In this document: positions 7,512 to 15,068 of the stretch, piece after piece | How positions within the stretch are numbered: position 1 is the first letter of the stretch | Layout: every line of letters begins with the position of its first letter | NCBI GenBank assembly: GCA_009835395.1 | Contig: VXXM01000025.1 | Span: 1 to 55,585 of the forward strand | Origin: Acidimicrobiia bacterium | GTDB taxonomy: Bacteria > Actinomycetota > Acidimicrobiia > Acidimicrobiales > CATQHL01 | Direction: 5' to 3' | Length of the DNA: 55,585 nucleotides | Notes under the pieces: model-generated | Database searches by the model: none | Told to the model about the DNA's origin: nothing | Seen by the model: only the letters and a program-made list of their open reading frames with translations | Position numbers and translations under genes: made by a program

Positions 7512-8778
7512 GTGGGAGCGCCGCCCGGCTGAGGCGTTCGTGTGGGTGTGGCTCCCCGGTGCCGCGCACCCGGTGCCAGCCGGCCGCCTGGTGGATCACG
7601 ACGGGATCGTCGCGTTCGCGTACGGGCGCAGCTACCTGGCTCGGCCCGATCGGGTCGCTCTGTACGAGCCGGAGTTGCCGCTGCGCGCCGGCGCGATCAT
7701 GCCCGCCAACGGCGAGATCGCCGGCTGCATCGCCGATGCGGGACCCGACGCCTGGGGTCGGCGCGTCATCGAGCGGCGTCGAATGGTAGAACCCGGCGGC
7801 CTCTCGGTCCTCGGCTACCTGCTGGAGTCGGGCTCGGACCGCATCGGCGCGCTCGACGTGCACCGCTCGGCGACCGGCTATGAGCCCCGCACCGGCCGGG
7901 ACGCCGGTATCGAGGAACTCGCCGAGGCCGCCGAACGCGTCGAGCGGGGCGAGGCGCTCTCCGAGCCGCTGCAGAGGGTTCTCCTGCACGGAACCTCGGC
8001 GGGCGGCGCGCGGCCCAAGATGCTGCTCAGCGGCGGCGATCGCCACTGGCTCGCCAAGTTCCCGTCGGTGACCGACACGGCACCAATCACCCAGGCCGAG
8101 TACGTCGCGATGGACTTGGCGGCCCGCGCCGGCCTCAACGCACCTGCAGTGGAGCTACGGCGCGCCGCCGGGAGGCCGGTGTTGCTCGTCGAGCGGTTCG
8201 ATCGCCCAGCCGGCGGCGGCCGGCGCATGATGGTGTCGGGTCTCACCGTGCTCGGACTGCACGATGCCGACGGGATCGCCGGGCGCTACGGCAGCTACGC
8301 CGCCCTGGCGACACATATCCGGCACCGTTTCGCCGACCCGAAGCGCACGTTGCGTGAGTTGTTCGCCCGCATCACCTTCAACGTCCTCGTCGGCAACGCC
8401 GACGACCACCCGCGCAATCATGCGGCCTTCTGGGACGGGACGGCGTTGACCATGACGCCGGTCTACGACGTGTGCCCGCAGCCTCGGATCGGCCAGGAGG
8501 CCGCGCAGGCGATGGCCTACGGGCCGGCCGGTGAGCGCCTCAGCCAGGTGAGCGGCTGTCTCGACCACGCGGGCATCTACCACCTGTCGCGCAGCGAGGC
8601 CACAACCATCATCGACCACCAGATCGACGTGATCCGCAGCGAATGGCACGCCGCCTGCGACCGGGCCGAACTGACCGCCGTCGAGCGCTCCCAGCGCTGG
8701 GGAAGCGAGTTCTTGAATCCCTTCGCACTGTACGGGCACCGCCGGCAGGTGCATCTCGCGCCGAAGCGGCTCTCGTAA
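7501..8778 (+). CDS. hipA: HipA-family Ser/Thr kinase toxin
   Basis: 425 residues from the ATG at 7501. The order is HipA N-terminal domain (about 20-120), glycine-rich TSAGGARPK loop (165-173), putative ATP lysine in HWLAKF (Lys186), catalytic block GNADDHPRNHAAFW (299-311; Asp302, His303 and Asn306 are the kinase-loop candidates) and VYDV (321-324) as the metal-binding Asp motif. In E. coli HipA phosphorylates GltX and triggers persistence; the target here is unknown. The operon with hipB is intact. The TAA stop coincides with the first unit of a 23-base tandem repeat. Confidence 0.9.
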   Translation: MTSEWERRPAEAFVWVWLPGAAHPVPAGRLVDHDGIVAFAYGRSYLARPDRVALYEPELPLRAGAIMPANGEIAGCIADAGPDAWGRRVIERRRMVEPGGLSVLGYLLESGSDRIGALDVHRSATGYEPRTGRDAGIEELAEAAERVERGEALSEPLQRVLLHGTSAGGARPKMLLSGGDRHWLAKFPSVTDTAPITQAEYVAMDLAARAGLNAPAVELRRAAGRPVLLVERFDRPAGGGRRMMVSGLTVLGLHDADGIAGRYGSYAALATHIRHRFADPKRTLRELFARITFNVLVGNADDHPRNHAAFWDGTALTMTPVYDVCPQPRIGQEAAQAMAYGPAGERLSQVSGCLDHAGIYHLSRSEATTIIDHQIDVIRSEWHAACDRAELTAVERSQRWGSEFLNPFALYGHRRQVHLAPKRLS

Positions 8779-8845
8779 TCCGAGCACTGTTTCTTTCGGA
8801 ATCCGAGCACCTTTGCGTTCGCAATCCGAGCGGTTCGTGGTTCGG
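8777..8845. repeat. three tandem 23-base degenerate repeats
   Basis: Three consecutive 23-base units start at 8777, 8800 and 8823. Each begins AATCCGAGC and ends in a TTCG-containing segment; the middle of each unit is divergent. They lie between the hipA stop and the convergent AlaX-like gene. They could be decayed direct repeats, a mini-satellite or a termination region; no hairpin dominates. Confidence 0.7.
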
Positions 8846-8888
8846 GACCGGAGGCCGGGGAGGCCCCCGAGATCGGACTCTGGCCCGC

Positions 8889-9620
8889 TCAGGCGTCGCT
8901 GAGGGCGATGCGGAGGCGCTTGTTGGCCTTGCCCTTGGATTCGGTCTTGGTGACCTCGAAGCGGCCCACCTCGGCGGTGGAGGCCACGTGGGTGCCACCG
9001 TCGGCTTGGCGGTCGAGGCCCACGATGTCCACCACCCTGATCTCGGTCACCGACTCGGGGATGAGGTTCACCTTGGTGCGGATCAGGTCGGCGTCCGCCA
9101 GCGCCTCCGCCCGCGGCCAGAACGACACCTCCACCGGGCGGTCGGCGGCAATCTCGGCGTTCACCAGCTCGGCCACCTCGGCGCCGAACCCCTCCGGCAG
9201 CGGACCGAACTCGAAGTCCATCCGCGCCCGCAGCGGCTCCATGTTCCCCCCGGTCACCGCCGCCCCCCACTGGTTCCAGATCACCCCGCACAGGATGTGC
9301 AGCGCCGTGTGCGTGCGCATCAGCGCATAGCGCCGCTCCCAGTCCAGCGTCCCCCGCACCGCAGCGCCGGTCGCCGGCGCATCACCCTCCAGCGTGTGCC
9401 ACACCACCGCCCCATGCCCCCGCACATCAACCACCGCCGCCGACCCGCCGTCCCAGGCCAGCGTCCCGGTGTCATGCGGCTGCCCACCCCCGGTCGCATA
9501 GAACGCCGTGGCATCCAGAGCCACCCGCCCGCCGTCCTCAACCGCCACAACAACGGCATCGAACGCCCGGCACCCGGCATCACGCAGATAGATGCGATCC
9601 GTATCGGTCGGACCCGCCAT
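8889..9620 (-). CDS. alanyl-tRNA editing protein, AlaX type
   Basis: 243 residues from the ATG at 9620. This free-standing trans-editing protein would hydrolyse Ser-tRNA(Ala) or Gly-tRNA(Ala). It has the N-terminal barrel signature LDATAFYATGGGQPHDTG (35-52), the zinc motif HTALH (104-108) and the second motif region QADGGTHV (205-212). In canonical AlaX and AlaRS the second motif is CxxxH; here the Cys position is Asp207 with His211 kept. A longer frame reaching 9704 lacks homology and overlaps the divergent small gene. The neighbours are unrelated. Confidence 0.88.
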   Translation of the reverse strand: MAGPTDTDRIYLRDAGCRAFDAVVVAVEDGGRVALDATAFYATGGGQPHDTGTLAWDGGSAAVVDVRGHGAVVWHTLEGDAPATGAAVRGTLDWERRYALMRTHTALHILCGVIWNQWGAAVTGGNMEPLRARMDFEFGPLPEGFGAEVAELVNAEIAADRPVEVSFWPRAEALADADLIRTKVNLIPESVTEIRVVDIVGLDRQADGGTHVASTAEVGRFEVTKTESKGKANKRLRIALSDA

Positions 9621-9668
9621 AATGAGCCCAGTGTCGCACGCTTCTTCGGACAGGACCGTCCAGCACCG

Positions 9669-9893
9669 ATGAACGACTCCACGATGACCCCCGCGGAGGA
9701 ACACGAGTTCTACGGCAGGCCCGAGAACCAGATCCCCCAGGGTCCGCCGCGGCGACGCCCGCGGCCGGACGACCAGCCGCCGAGCCCGGCTCTGCTCGAA
9801 ACACTCAACATCCTCAGCGACTCCGACACCATGAGCGCCCTCGCCGAGGCCGAGGCCGATCTCGCCGCCGACGACCTCACCCCGCTCGACTGA
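9669..9893 (+). CDS. chimeric antitoxin-like small protein (FYGRPENQ motif plus Phd-like tail)
   Basis: A 74-residue acidic protein. Residues 10-21 are EEHEFYGRPENQ, followed by a PQGPPRRR block, the same block as in the 4082-4369 protein. The C-terminal half (LLETLNILSDSDTMSALAEA, then ADLAADD) resembles the toxin-binding tail of Phd/YefM antitoxins, which often reads ETLEILSDPE. No RelE/ParE toxin gene follows. A convergent intact RHH antitoxin-like gene lies 69 bases downstream. Likely an orphan or chimeric antitoxin; function unproven. Confidence 0.55.
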   Translation: MNDSTMTPAEEHEFYGRPENQIPQGPPRRRPRPDDQPPSPALLETLNILSDSDTMSALAEAEADLAADDLTPLD

Positions 9894-9962
9894 CCGACCC
9901 GGTTCCCCTGCGGTTCCCGCCCGATGTCCTCGAAAAGGTCCGAGCCGCCGCCGGGCCGCTCT

Positions 9963-10244
9963 TCAGGCGACCTCGAGAAAGCAGCGAAGCGCCTGGCGGA
10001 TGATCTCACTCGTGGTGGTGTCCTCCGCCGCGGCCCGAGCCTCGATCGCGGCGCGCATCTCGGGAGCGAGGCGCACCGGCACAACGTCCGCCGGCCCTGA
10101 ACCCATCGCCGGGCGACCGCGCCGGCGCCCCTTGAGCACCTCGACGTCGTAGTCGGCCTCCTCCACCTCGGCGCCAAGAGCGTCGAGGTCCTCATCGGTC
10201 AGCACACGACCGCTACGTGTCCGGCGAACGTCAGCACTGCTCAT
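9963..10244 (-). CDS. ribbon-helix-helix (CopG/Arc-like) DNA-binding protein
   Basis: 93 residues from the ATG at 10244. The N-terminal half (RRTRSGRVLTDEDLDALG, then DYDVEVLKGRRR) is a tail shared with the truncated paralogue at 4326-4478. The C-terminal half, VPVRLAPEMRAAIEARAAAE then TTSEIIRQALRCFLE, is a typical RHH fold. It is the sort of protein that serves as an antitoxin or repressor. Its ATG overlaps the stop of a short upstream frame (ATGA). No certain toxin partner is recognisable. Confidence 0.78.
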   Translation of the reverse strand: MSSADVRRTRSGRVLTDEDLDALGAEVEEADYDVEVLKGRRRGRPAMGSGPADVVPVRLAPEMRAAIEARAAAEDTTTSEIIRQALRCFLEVA

Positions 10245-10362
10245 CGCAGTTGCTCCCCTGGGCCCGGTAGCAGATCCCAGAACGCCGGTCGCAGAGCCAT
10301 GGCGTGGATCACGATCCGCAACTCCCCCGCCAATTCCAGCCAAGAGATACCGCGGAGGCGTC

Positions 10363-10644
10363 TCAGCCGGCGGCGGCCTCGGCGACGATGCTCGGTAGGT
10401 CGGCGATCCGCTCCATCGACAACGGCTCGGTCCGGAAGTAGACGGGATGGGTCACGCGGATGGCATCCTCGGAATCGGCGCCGAGCAACACGACCTCGAT
10501 CTGCGGCCGGTCCGCGTACTCGCGCTCCCGCTCGCCGTAGGTGTCGACGGCCTTCTTGCCGTTGTGGAACCGCTCCATGTTCACCAGCCGGCGCTCGGAG
10601 CGGTCGTAGGTGAGCAGGAAGTGAATCGTCTTGCCCCTAGCCAT
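10363..10644 (-). CDS. conserved small hypothetical protein
   Basis: 93 residues from the ATG at 10644, chosen because of a strong GGGAGGGAG ribosome binding site seven or so bases upstream. The sequence (TIHFLLTYDRSERRLVN, FHNGKKAVDTYGERE, IEVVLLGADSEDAI) is a mix of strands and charged helix with no membrane segment, and I recall similar uncharacterised actinobacterial proteins. It lies about 120 bases upstream of the RHH gene on the same strand and could be its operon partner. No function is assigned. Confidence 0.7.
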   Translation of the reverse strand: MARGKTIHFLLTYDRSERRLVNMERFHNGKKAVDTYGEREREYADRPQIEVVLLGADSEDAIRVTHPVYFRTEPLSMERIADLPSIVAEAAAG

Positions 10645-11013
10645 GTCTCCCTCCCTGTCCTCACTCGCCCCGCGGATCCGAGCCGCCGTGACTCCGGGCG
10701 CTGCAGCGTACGGCTGTCCGGCGGCCTGCCGACCCGCAGCCCGCCTCGACGGGAAGATCGCGACCACGTCGAGACCCAAGTAGCTACGTGTGCGCCCACA
10801 AGCCCGGTAGGATGCCGACATTCCTCCCCGCCTTCCCGGTTAGCCGGGAATGGCGGGGCTTATGGTTTCGGCGAGGAGCCTCGCCATGAACGACCAGCCG
10901 TGCGATGCGGGAATGCGTCGTGGCGGATTGAGGCTGGTGTGTTCAGTGTCGCTCCGCCGGCGTGCAACGACTGGTTGCCTATATTCACCATTAATGCTAG
11001 CTTCACAATCGCT
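10645..11013. other. 369-base intergenic region with hairpin and AT-rich promoter
   Basis: No gene is supported. The left part is GC-rich leader for the minus-strand gene. At 10826-10858 there is a strong hairpin (separate entry). The right part (about 10972-11013) is markedly AT-rich, with arms ATTCA (10983) and TGAAT (11015) around the start of the AbiEi-like gene, and is the probable promoter and operator of that operon. Confidence 0.6.
10826..10858. terminator. long GC hairpin, terminator-like
   Basis: A left arm CCCCGCC-TTCCCGG and a right arm CCGGGAA-TGGCGGGG pair almost perfectly, with one bulge, around a four-base loop. No T-run follows on either strand, so it may be a GC-type terminator or an insulating structure between the divergent genes. 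A second small stem (GGCGAGG/CCTCGCC) follows at about 10871-10886. Confidence 0.5.
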
Positions 11014-12051
11014 ATGAATAAGGTTCCAATTGTGAACGTCGGCGCAGAGTTCGAGGCCGAGGCGCTACGAGTGCTGCGCTCGATCCCCGAGCTGGCGGTG
11101 ACGGTGGACGACGAGCGGGACCCCCGGGGCGACGCTGCAATCCGATACGCCAGCGTCGAAGTCCCGGTCGCGTTCGAGTGCAAGCTACGGGTGAGCAGCG
11201 CCGCGGCCCATGAGATCGTTCACCGGGCGCAGCAGTATGAGATGCCGGTGGTGGTGATAGCCGCCGAGATGACCGGCAGAGCCCGTGAGATCCTCGATGA
11301 GGCCGGTATTGGGTCGATAGACGGGCTCGGCAATGTCCGGTTGGCATTGCCCGGCCTGCTCATGAGGATCACCGGCACCACTCGTCCTCGACGCCCGGCC
11401 ATCCCGACCCGCCTGTCGGGCAAGTCCAGCCTCGTGGCCCAAGCCATGCTCCTTGATGTCGAGCGGTCCTGGCACGTATCAGATCTCGCACAGCGATGCG
11501 GCGTGTCCGCCGGACTGGCGCATCGCGTGCTGCGGCGCCTCGAGGACGAGGGCGTCGTGGCGGCGGACGGCACCGGACCGAGGAAGGCGCGGCGGCTCTT
11601 GAACCCCGCGGCACTGCTCGATCTCTGGGCCGAGGAGCACCACGACCGCCCGACGCGGCGACCTGTGTTCCTCCTCACGCAGACCACCGATCAGCGGATC
11701 GACACATTGTGCGAGGGTCTGGAGACGGCAGCGGTCGACTACGCACTCACGGGCGCTGCCGCCGCTGCACGAATCGCGCCGTTCGTTACCAGCGTTCCCG
11801 TCGCCGAGGTGTGGTTGTCAAGCACGGCCGACACGAGCGAACTGTGCAAACAACTCGGGGCGACGCCGGTGGAGTCCGGCCCCAACGTGGTGCTTCTCCA
11901 AGAGCGCGATGACGCACCGTTGGCGTTTCGCACTCGGGAGAGCGGCGTGTGGACGGCCAACGTGTTCCGGCTCTACGTCGATGCACGCCGCGACCCGCAG
12001 CGTGGGCGCGAGCAGAGCGACCATCTTCGCCGCGAGGTGATCGGGTTCTGA
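11014..12051 (+). CDS. AbiEi-like regulator with an N-terminal PD-(D/E)xK-like domain and winged helix
   Basis: 345 residues from the ATG at 11014. The N-terminal part has a restriction-nuclease-like pattern: GDAAIRYASVE (Asp40) followed by VAFECKLRV (Glu55, Lys57), then alternating strands and helices to about residue 115. A winged-helix segment follows (HVSDLAQRCGVSAGLAHRVL, about 150-170). The C-terminal 170 residues are unassigned. Its stop overlaps the start of a nucleotidyltransferase (TGATG), the organisation of AbiE-type type IV toxin-antitoxin systems in which the first gene is a repressor/antitoxin. The nuclease-like domain is probably DNA-sensing or degenerate. The leader is AT-rich. 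Confidence 0.65.
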   Translation: MNKVPIVNVGAEFEAEALRVLRSIPELAVTVDDERDPRGDAAIRYASVEVPVAFECKLRVSSAAAHEIVHRAQQYEMPVVVIAAEMTGRAREILDEAGIGSIDGLGNVRLALPGLLMRITGTTRPRRPAIPTRLSGKSSLVAQAMLLDVERSWHVSDLAQRCGVSAGLAHRVLRRLEDEGVVAADGTGPRKARRLLNPAALLDLWAEEHHDRPTRRPVFLLTQTTDQRIDTLCEGLETAAVDYALTGAAAAARIAPFVTSVPVAEVWLSSTADTSELCKQLGATPVESGPNVVLLQERDDAPLAFRTRESGVWTANVFRLYVDARRDPQRGREQSDHLRREVIGF

Positions 12052-12905
12052 TGGCGGGCGACAACCACGAGTCCTACAGCTGGCTGGCAACGCATCGATG
12101 TGAGCGAGCACTGGTAACACTGATCGGCGACATCGGCCCATGGAGCGAGCGCATCGTGCTCGTCGGCGGGCTCGTCCCGCGCTACATCGTCGGCTCGCTG
12201 CCACTCGGGGCGAGGCCTCATGTCGGCTCGACCGATGTCGATCTCGTCATCGAGCTTGCCGTCGAGGAGGCCGCCGAGACCTACGAGACCCTGCAGACGA
12301 ATCTGAAGAAGTCCGGATTCGCATCGACCGAACCCAGTTACCGGTGGTCCCGCAAGGTCGACGGAACGCCGGTCGTGGTGGAGTTCCTCTGCGAGACCGA
12401 CCAGACCGGGGCCGGGCGAATCTACCGACCCAAGCAAGGCACGGGCTCCAACTTCGCCGCGTTCAACGTACCCGGCGCAGAACTGGCAACTCGAGACTTC
12501 GTCGAGACCACCGTGGAGGCGGAGCGCCTCGATCACGGCGGTCTGTCGCAGGTGAAGTTCCGAGTCGCCGGCCTCTTGCCCTACGTCACCCTCAAGATCC
12601 TGGCGTTTCAGGATCGCCACCACGACAAGGATGCGTACGACCTCGTCTACACGCTGTTGAACTACCCCGAAGGCGGGCCGAGCGCCGCGGGGCGAGCCGC
12701 CGCGATCAGCCGAGTGCGGGAGGAGCAGCAAGCGATTGACGCGCTCCAGATGCTGGCCGAACGCTTCCTCAGCACCGACCACGACGGGCCGAGCGCCTAC
12801 GCCGACTTCCTCGCCGAACCCGTGGGCACCGACGGCAACGCGCGGCTACGCAACGAAGCGGTGATAGCAGTACGCCAGTTCCTCACCGCGGCACGGGCGA
12901 AGTAA
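12051..12905 (+). CDS. nucleotidyltransferase, AbiEii-like toxin candidate
   Basis: 284 residues, ATG overlapping the stop of the previous gene. The nucleotidyltransferase signature is clear: VLVGGLVPRYIVG (36-48) then GSTDVDLVIEL (59-69), with Ser60 and the metal-binding Asp62 and Asp64. A strand with TPVVVEFL follows at about residues 106-113 and would hold the third carboxylate. A later KFRVAGLLPYVTLKILAFQDRHH-type segment with Lys and DKDAYDLVY is typical of AbiEii/MNT-like enzymes. AbiEii toxins transfer nucleotides, in MenT to tRNA 3' ends. With the upstream regulator it forms a two-gene type IV TA or abortive-infection module. Assignment is by motif and context. Confidence 0.72.
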   Translation: MAGDNHESYSWLATHRCERALVTLIGDIGPWSERIVLVGGLVPRYIVGSLPLGARPHVGSTDVDLVIELAVEEAAETYETLQTNLKKSGFASTEPSYRWSRKVDGTPVVVEFLCETDQTGAGRIYRPKQGTGSNFAAFNVPGAELATRDFVETTVEAERLDHGGLSQVKFRVAGLLPYVTLKILAFQDRHHDKDAYDLVYTLLNYPEGGPSAAGRAAAISRVREEQQAIDALQMLAERFLSTDHDGPSAYADFLAEPVGTDGNARLRNEAVIAVRQFLTAARAK

Positions 12906-12968
12906 ACCCCCGGCGGTACCTACGCCACGTGAGGAGTGTCCGCCGCCCGAAACACGGAAGATCTACGA

Positions 12969-13808
12969 ATGCAGCTCAAGGGCTCGACGGCCAGCGGTCT
13001 CATGTATTCCGACTCCGGCGGCGATGGGCCGGTGGTGGTGTTGCTGCACGGGGTGTTGATGGGTGGCTCCCTGTGGGACACCGTCGTCGAGGGTCTGGGG
13101 GATCGCTACCGCTGCGTCGTCCCGGAGTTGCCGTTCGGCGCGCACACAACGCCGATGCCCGCCGGCGCCGACCTGTCCCTGCCGGCGATCGCCACCCTCC
13201 TCGCCGAGTTCCTCACCGAACTGGACCTGCACCAGGTCACGCTGGTCTGCAACGACTGGGGCGGCGCGCAGCTCCTCATCAGCCCCGGCGGATCCGATCG
13301 TGTCGCCAACTTGGTCCTGGTCTCCTGTGAAGCCTTCGACAACTACCCGCCCGGGGCGCCGGGCCGGCTGCTGTGCGCCACCGCGGCGCTGCCCGGGGGC
13401 ACCTTCCTGGTCGCCCAGCTGTTGCGCCGGCGCTGGATCCGCCATCTCCCCGTGGTCTTCGGCGCCCTGTCCAAACAGCGGGTTCCCGAGGACCTCTTCG
13501 GGACCTGGATCGGTCCGCTGCGCCACAACCCCAAGGTCCGCCGCGACCTCACCAAGTACCTCCGCACCGTCGCCAAACCCGACCAGTTGCTCGCCTGGGC
13601 CGACCAGCAGCGCAGCTTCGCCGGCCCGGTCCTCATCATCTGGGCACGAGACGACAAGCTCATGCCCCCCACCCACGCCGAACGCCTCGCCAGCCACTTC
13701 GGCAACACCCAACTCGCCTGGATCGACGACAGCTACACCCTCATCCCCATCGACCAGCCGCAGGCCCTCACCGAACACCTCCACACCTTCCTCACCGTGC
13801 ATGCGTGA
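12969..13808 (+). CDS. alpha/beta hydrolase, copy 1 (intact)
   Basis: 279 residues. The fold markers are HGVLMGGSLW (27-36, oxyanion hole), CNDWGGAQ (94-101) with Asp96 in the nucleophile position as in haloalkane dehalogenases and epoxide hydrolases, and the acid region ARDDKLMP (226-233). Where the catalytic His is expected (SGHxxP) the sequence reads DSYTLIPIDQP, so no His is present. First of five copies of this gene in the window; it is nearly identical over hundreds of bases to the copy at 25308-26147. ATG start with GGAAG upstream. It follows the AbiE-like pair by 63 bases. Substrate unknown. Confidence 0.85.
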   Translation: MQLKGSTASGLMYSDSGGDGPVVVLLHGVLMGGSLWDTVVEGLGDRYRCVVPELPFGAHTTPMPAGADLSLPAIATLLAEFLTELDLHQVTLVCNDWGGAQLLISPGGSDRVANLVLVSCEAFDNYPPGAPGRLLCATAALPGGTFLVAQLLRRRWIRHLPVVFGALSKQRVPEDLFGTWIGPLRHNPKVRRDLTKYLRTVAKPDQLLAWADQQRSFAGPVLIIWARDDKLMPPTHAERLASHFGNTQLAWIDDSYTLIPIDQPQALTEHLHTFLTVHA

Positions 13809-14108
13809 CTCCGCCGGCGCCCGACGGGTGCGCCGACGAGCCGTCCTTGATTCGGAACAGGCATCGCCCATCCCGCAAGTCGTAGGCGCACACCTCTACC
13901 TCCGGTTCCAGACCTCTGCCCTGCGACCGAACTGACCCTTGCTAGCGTCCCTCGCCAGACAGTCCCCACCAAGGACTAGGCCGTCCAGGCGCGCTAGCCC
14001 CAATACGCGCTCCTGCCGATGGAAGATGTTATGGCAGAGCCTTCACAGGTTCGGAGGCAGCCGCTATCGGATACGAATGTCGGCTCCGAATAGAACAGTC
14101 AGGAATGA
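13809..14108. other. 300-base stretch without a supported gene
   Basis: Follows hydrolase copy 1. GC content falls towards the right. Short frames exist on both strands but none shows a recognisable protein. No tRNA, repeat or hairpin of note was seen. Confidence 0.5.
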
Positions 14109-14650
14109 CATGGAGCGACGCGCGATCGGACAACCGTCGAATCGCTTGCTAGAGAGTTGTTCGTCGATATTGACGAAGCCTTTCTTACGCTCTGGGAACT
14201 CGGCGTGCACGACATTCGTGACGCAAGCTCAACAATTCCAGGCCAATGGGTCGATAAGGTCCGCTGTGCGCTTGGAGCTCCCACGGTGAGAGAACAAATG
14301 CGGATCGACTACTGGAAGAACGCGCTCGAGATGGCTCATTCGGAGTTCCAGCTGAGCCTGCGGATCTCGCTGTCAGGGTCTCAGCGAGTCCCCGCCGACT
14401 TCCTAAGGGCGCCCTCCAGCGCCTACGAAGAAAATACTTCGATCCCACAGCGCTTGACCGAACGCCTGCGCCAAGTTCGAGTGCCTCAAATACAAGTCAA
14501 GACTTGCCTGCGACTCCGTCAACCTCGACCCTCAGCGACGGCGCGACGCCATCACCGCCCTTCACCCTATATCAAATTGGGCAACCAAAGGAGATCAGCT
14601 TCCTCACGACCGACGATGTGATCGTTACTCTGTTCAGACATGTGTCCTAA
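14109..14650 (+). pseudogene. frameshifted hypothetical gene
   Basis: Two plus-strand frames carry protein-like sequence in succession. The first (open from about 14109; TTG at 14157 is one possible start) gives ELFVDIDEAFLTLWELGVHD and later MRIDYWKNALEMAHSEFQ. The second, two frames over, gives KGALQRLRRKYFDPTALDR, a Ser/Thr/Pro linker and IGQPKEISFLTTDDVIVTLF before TAA at 14648-14650. A single frameshift between about 14330 and 14410 would join them. I do not recognise the family. GC is lower than in the flanking hydrolase gene, suggesting separate origin. Confidence 0.5.
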
Positions 14651-14657
14651 ATGGAGA

Positions 14658-15035
14658 TCAACTGTGATCTTGCTTCTCTATTTGGTCAAGCCTTTTATCA
14701 ATTGACTCCCGCCACTTCTTTGTTTCTTCTCGATCCTCGTGGTTACGGTCGATTGATCGACGTGTAGACCACGCCATCACTATTAGAACTAACAAGAAGG
14801 CTGTATCTGTCCACGAAACAGTTTCGAGCATTCTCATCTCTCGAGAAGCCAGAAACCATAATGCGACAGCACTGCAAAGCATCATTGTTTCGTGCAGCGG
14901 GACTCTGAACCAGAACTTTATGGTAGACTGGATCGTCGTTGCCACGTAGACAACTAGCAGAATCAGGAGCACAGGAATGAGTAATGGTCCCAGGCCCAAC
15001 CACTCTGCGAGGGCTTTCCTGATATTCGATGGCAC
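14658..15035 (-). CDS. small membrane protein with C-terminal coiled coil
   Basis: 125 residues from a GTG start (no clear ribosome binding site; start uncertain). There are hydrophobic segments at about 16-33 (LGPLLIPVLLILLVVYVA), 50-64 and 75-90, then a charged helical tail (HEDREETKKWRESIDKRLDQ). Such small membrane proteins with coiled tails are frequent companions or effectors in defence loci, but no family is recognised. Base composition is AT-richer than neighbours. Convergent with the frameshifted gene, eight bases away. Confidence 0.55.
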   Translation of the reverse strand: MPSNIRKALAEWLGLGPLLIPVLLILLVVYVATTIQSTIKFWFRVPLHETMMLCSAVALWFLASREMRMLETVSWTDTAFLLVLIVMAWSTRRSIDRNHEDREETKKWRESIDKRLDQIEKQDHS

Positions 15036-15068
15036 TAATCATGAATCTACTCAGTTCTGTTATGTCTG

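Noticed and set aside
8777-8845. Possible CRISPR-like repeat cluster
   Set aside because: The 23-base units are directly tandem without spacers and are degenerate; no cas gene is present.
8643-9893. 416-codon plus-strand frame
   Set aside because: Antisense to AlaX over most of its length; only the last 74 codons, from the ATG at 9669, look real and are annotated separately.
10447-11013. N-terminal extension of the AbiEi-like gene
   Set aside because: Low-complexity sequence antisense to the small gene at 10363-10644 and crossing the hairpin; the ATG at 11014 begins the conserved part.
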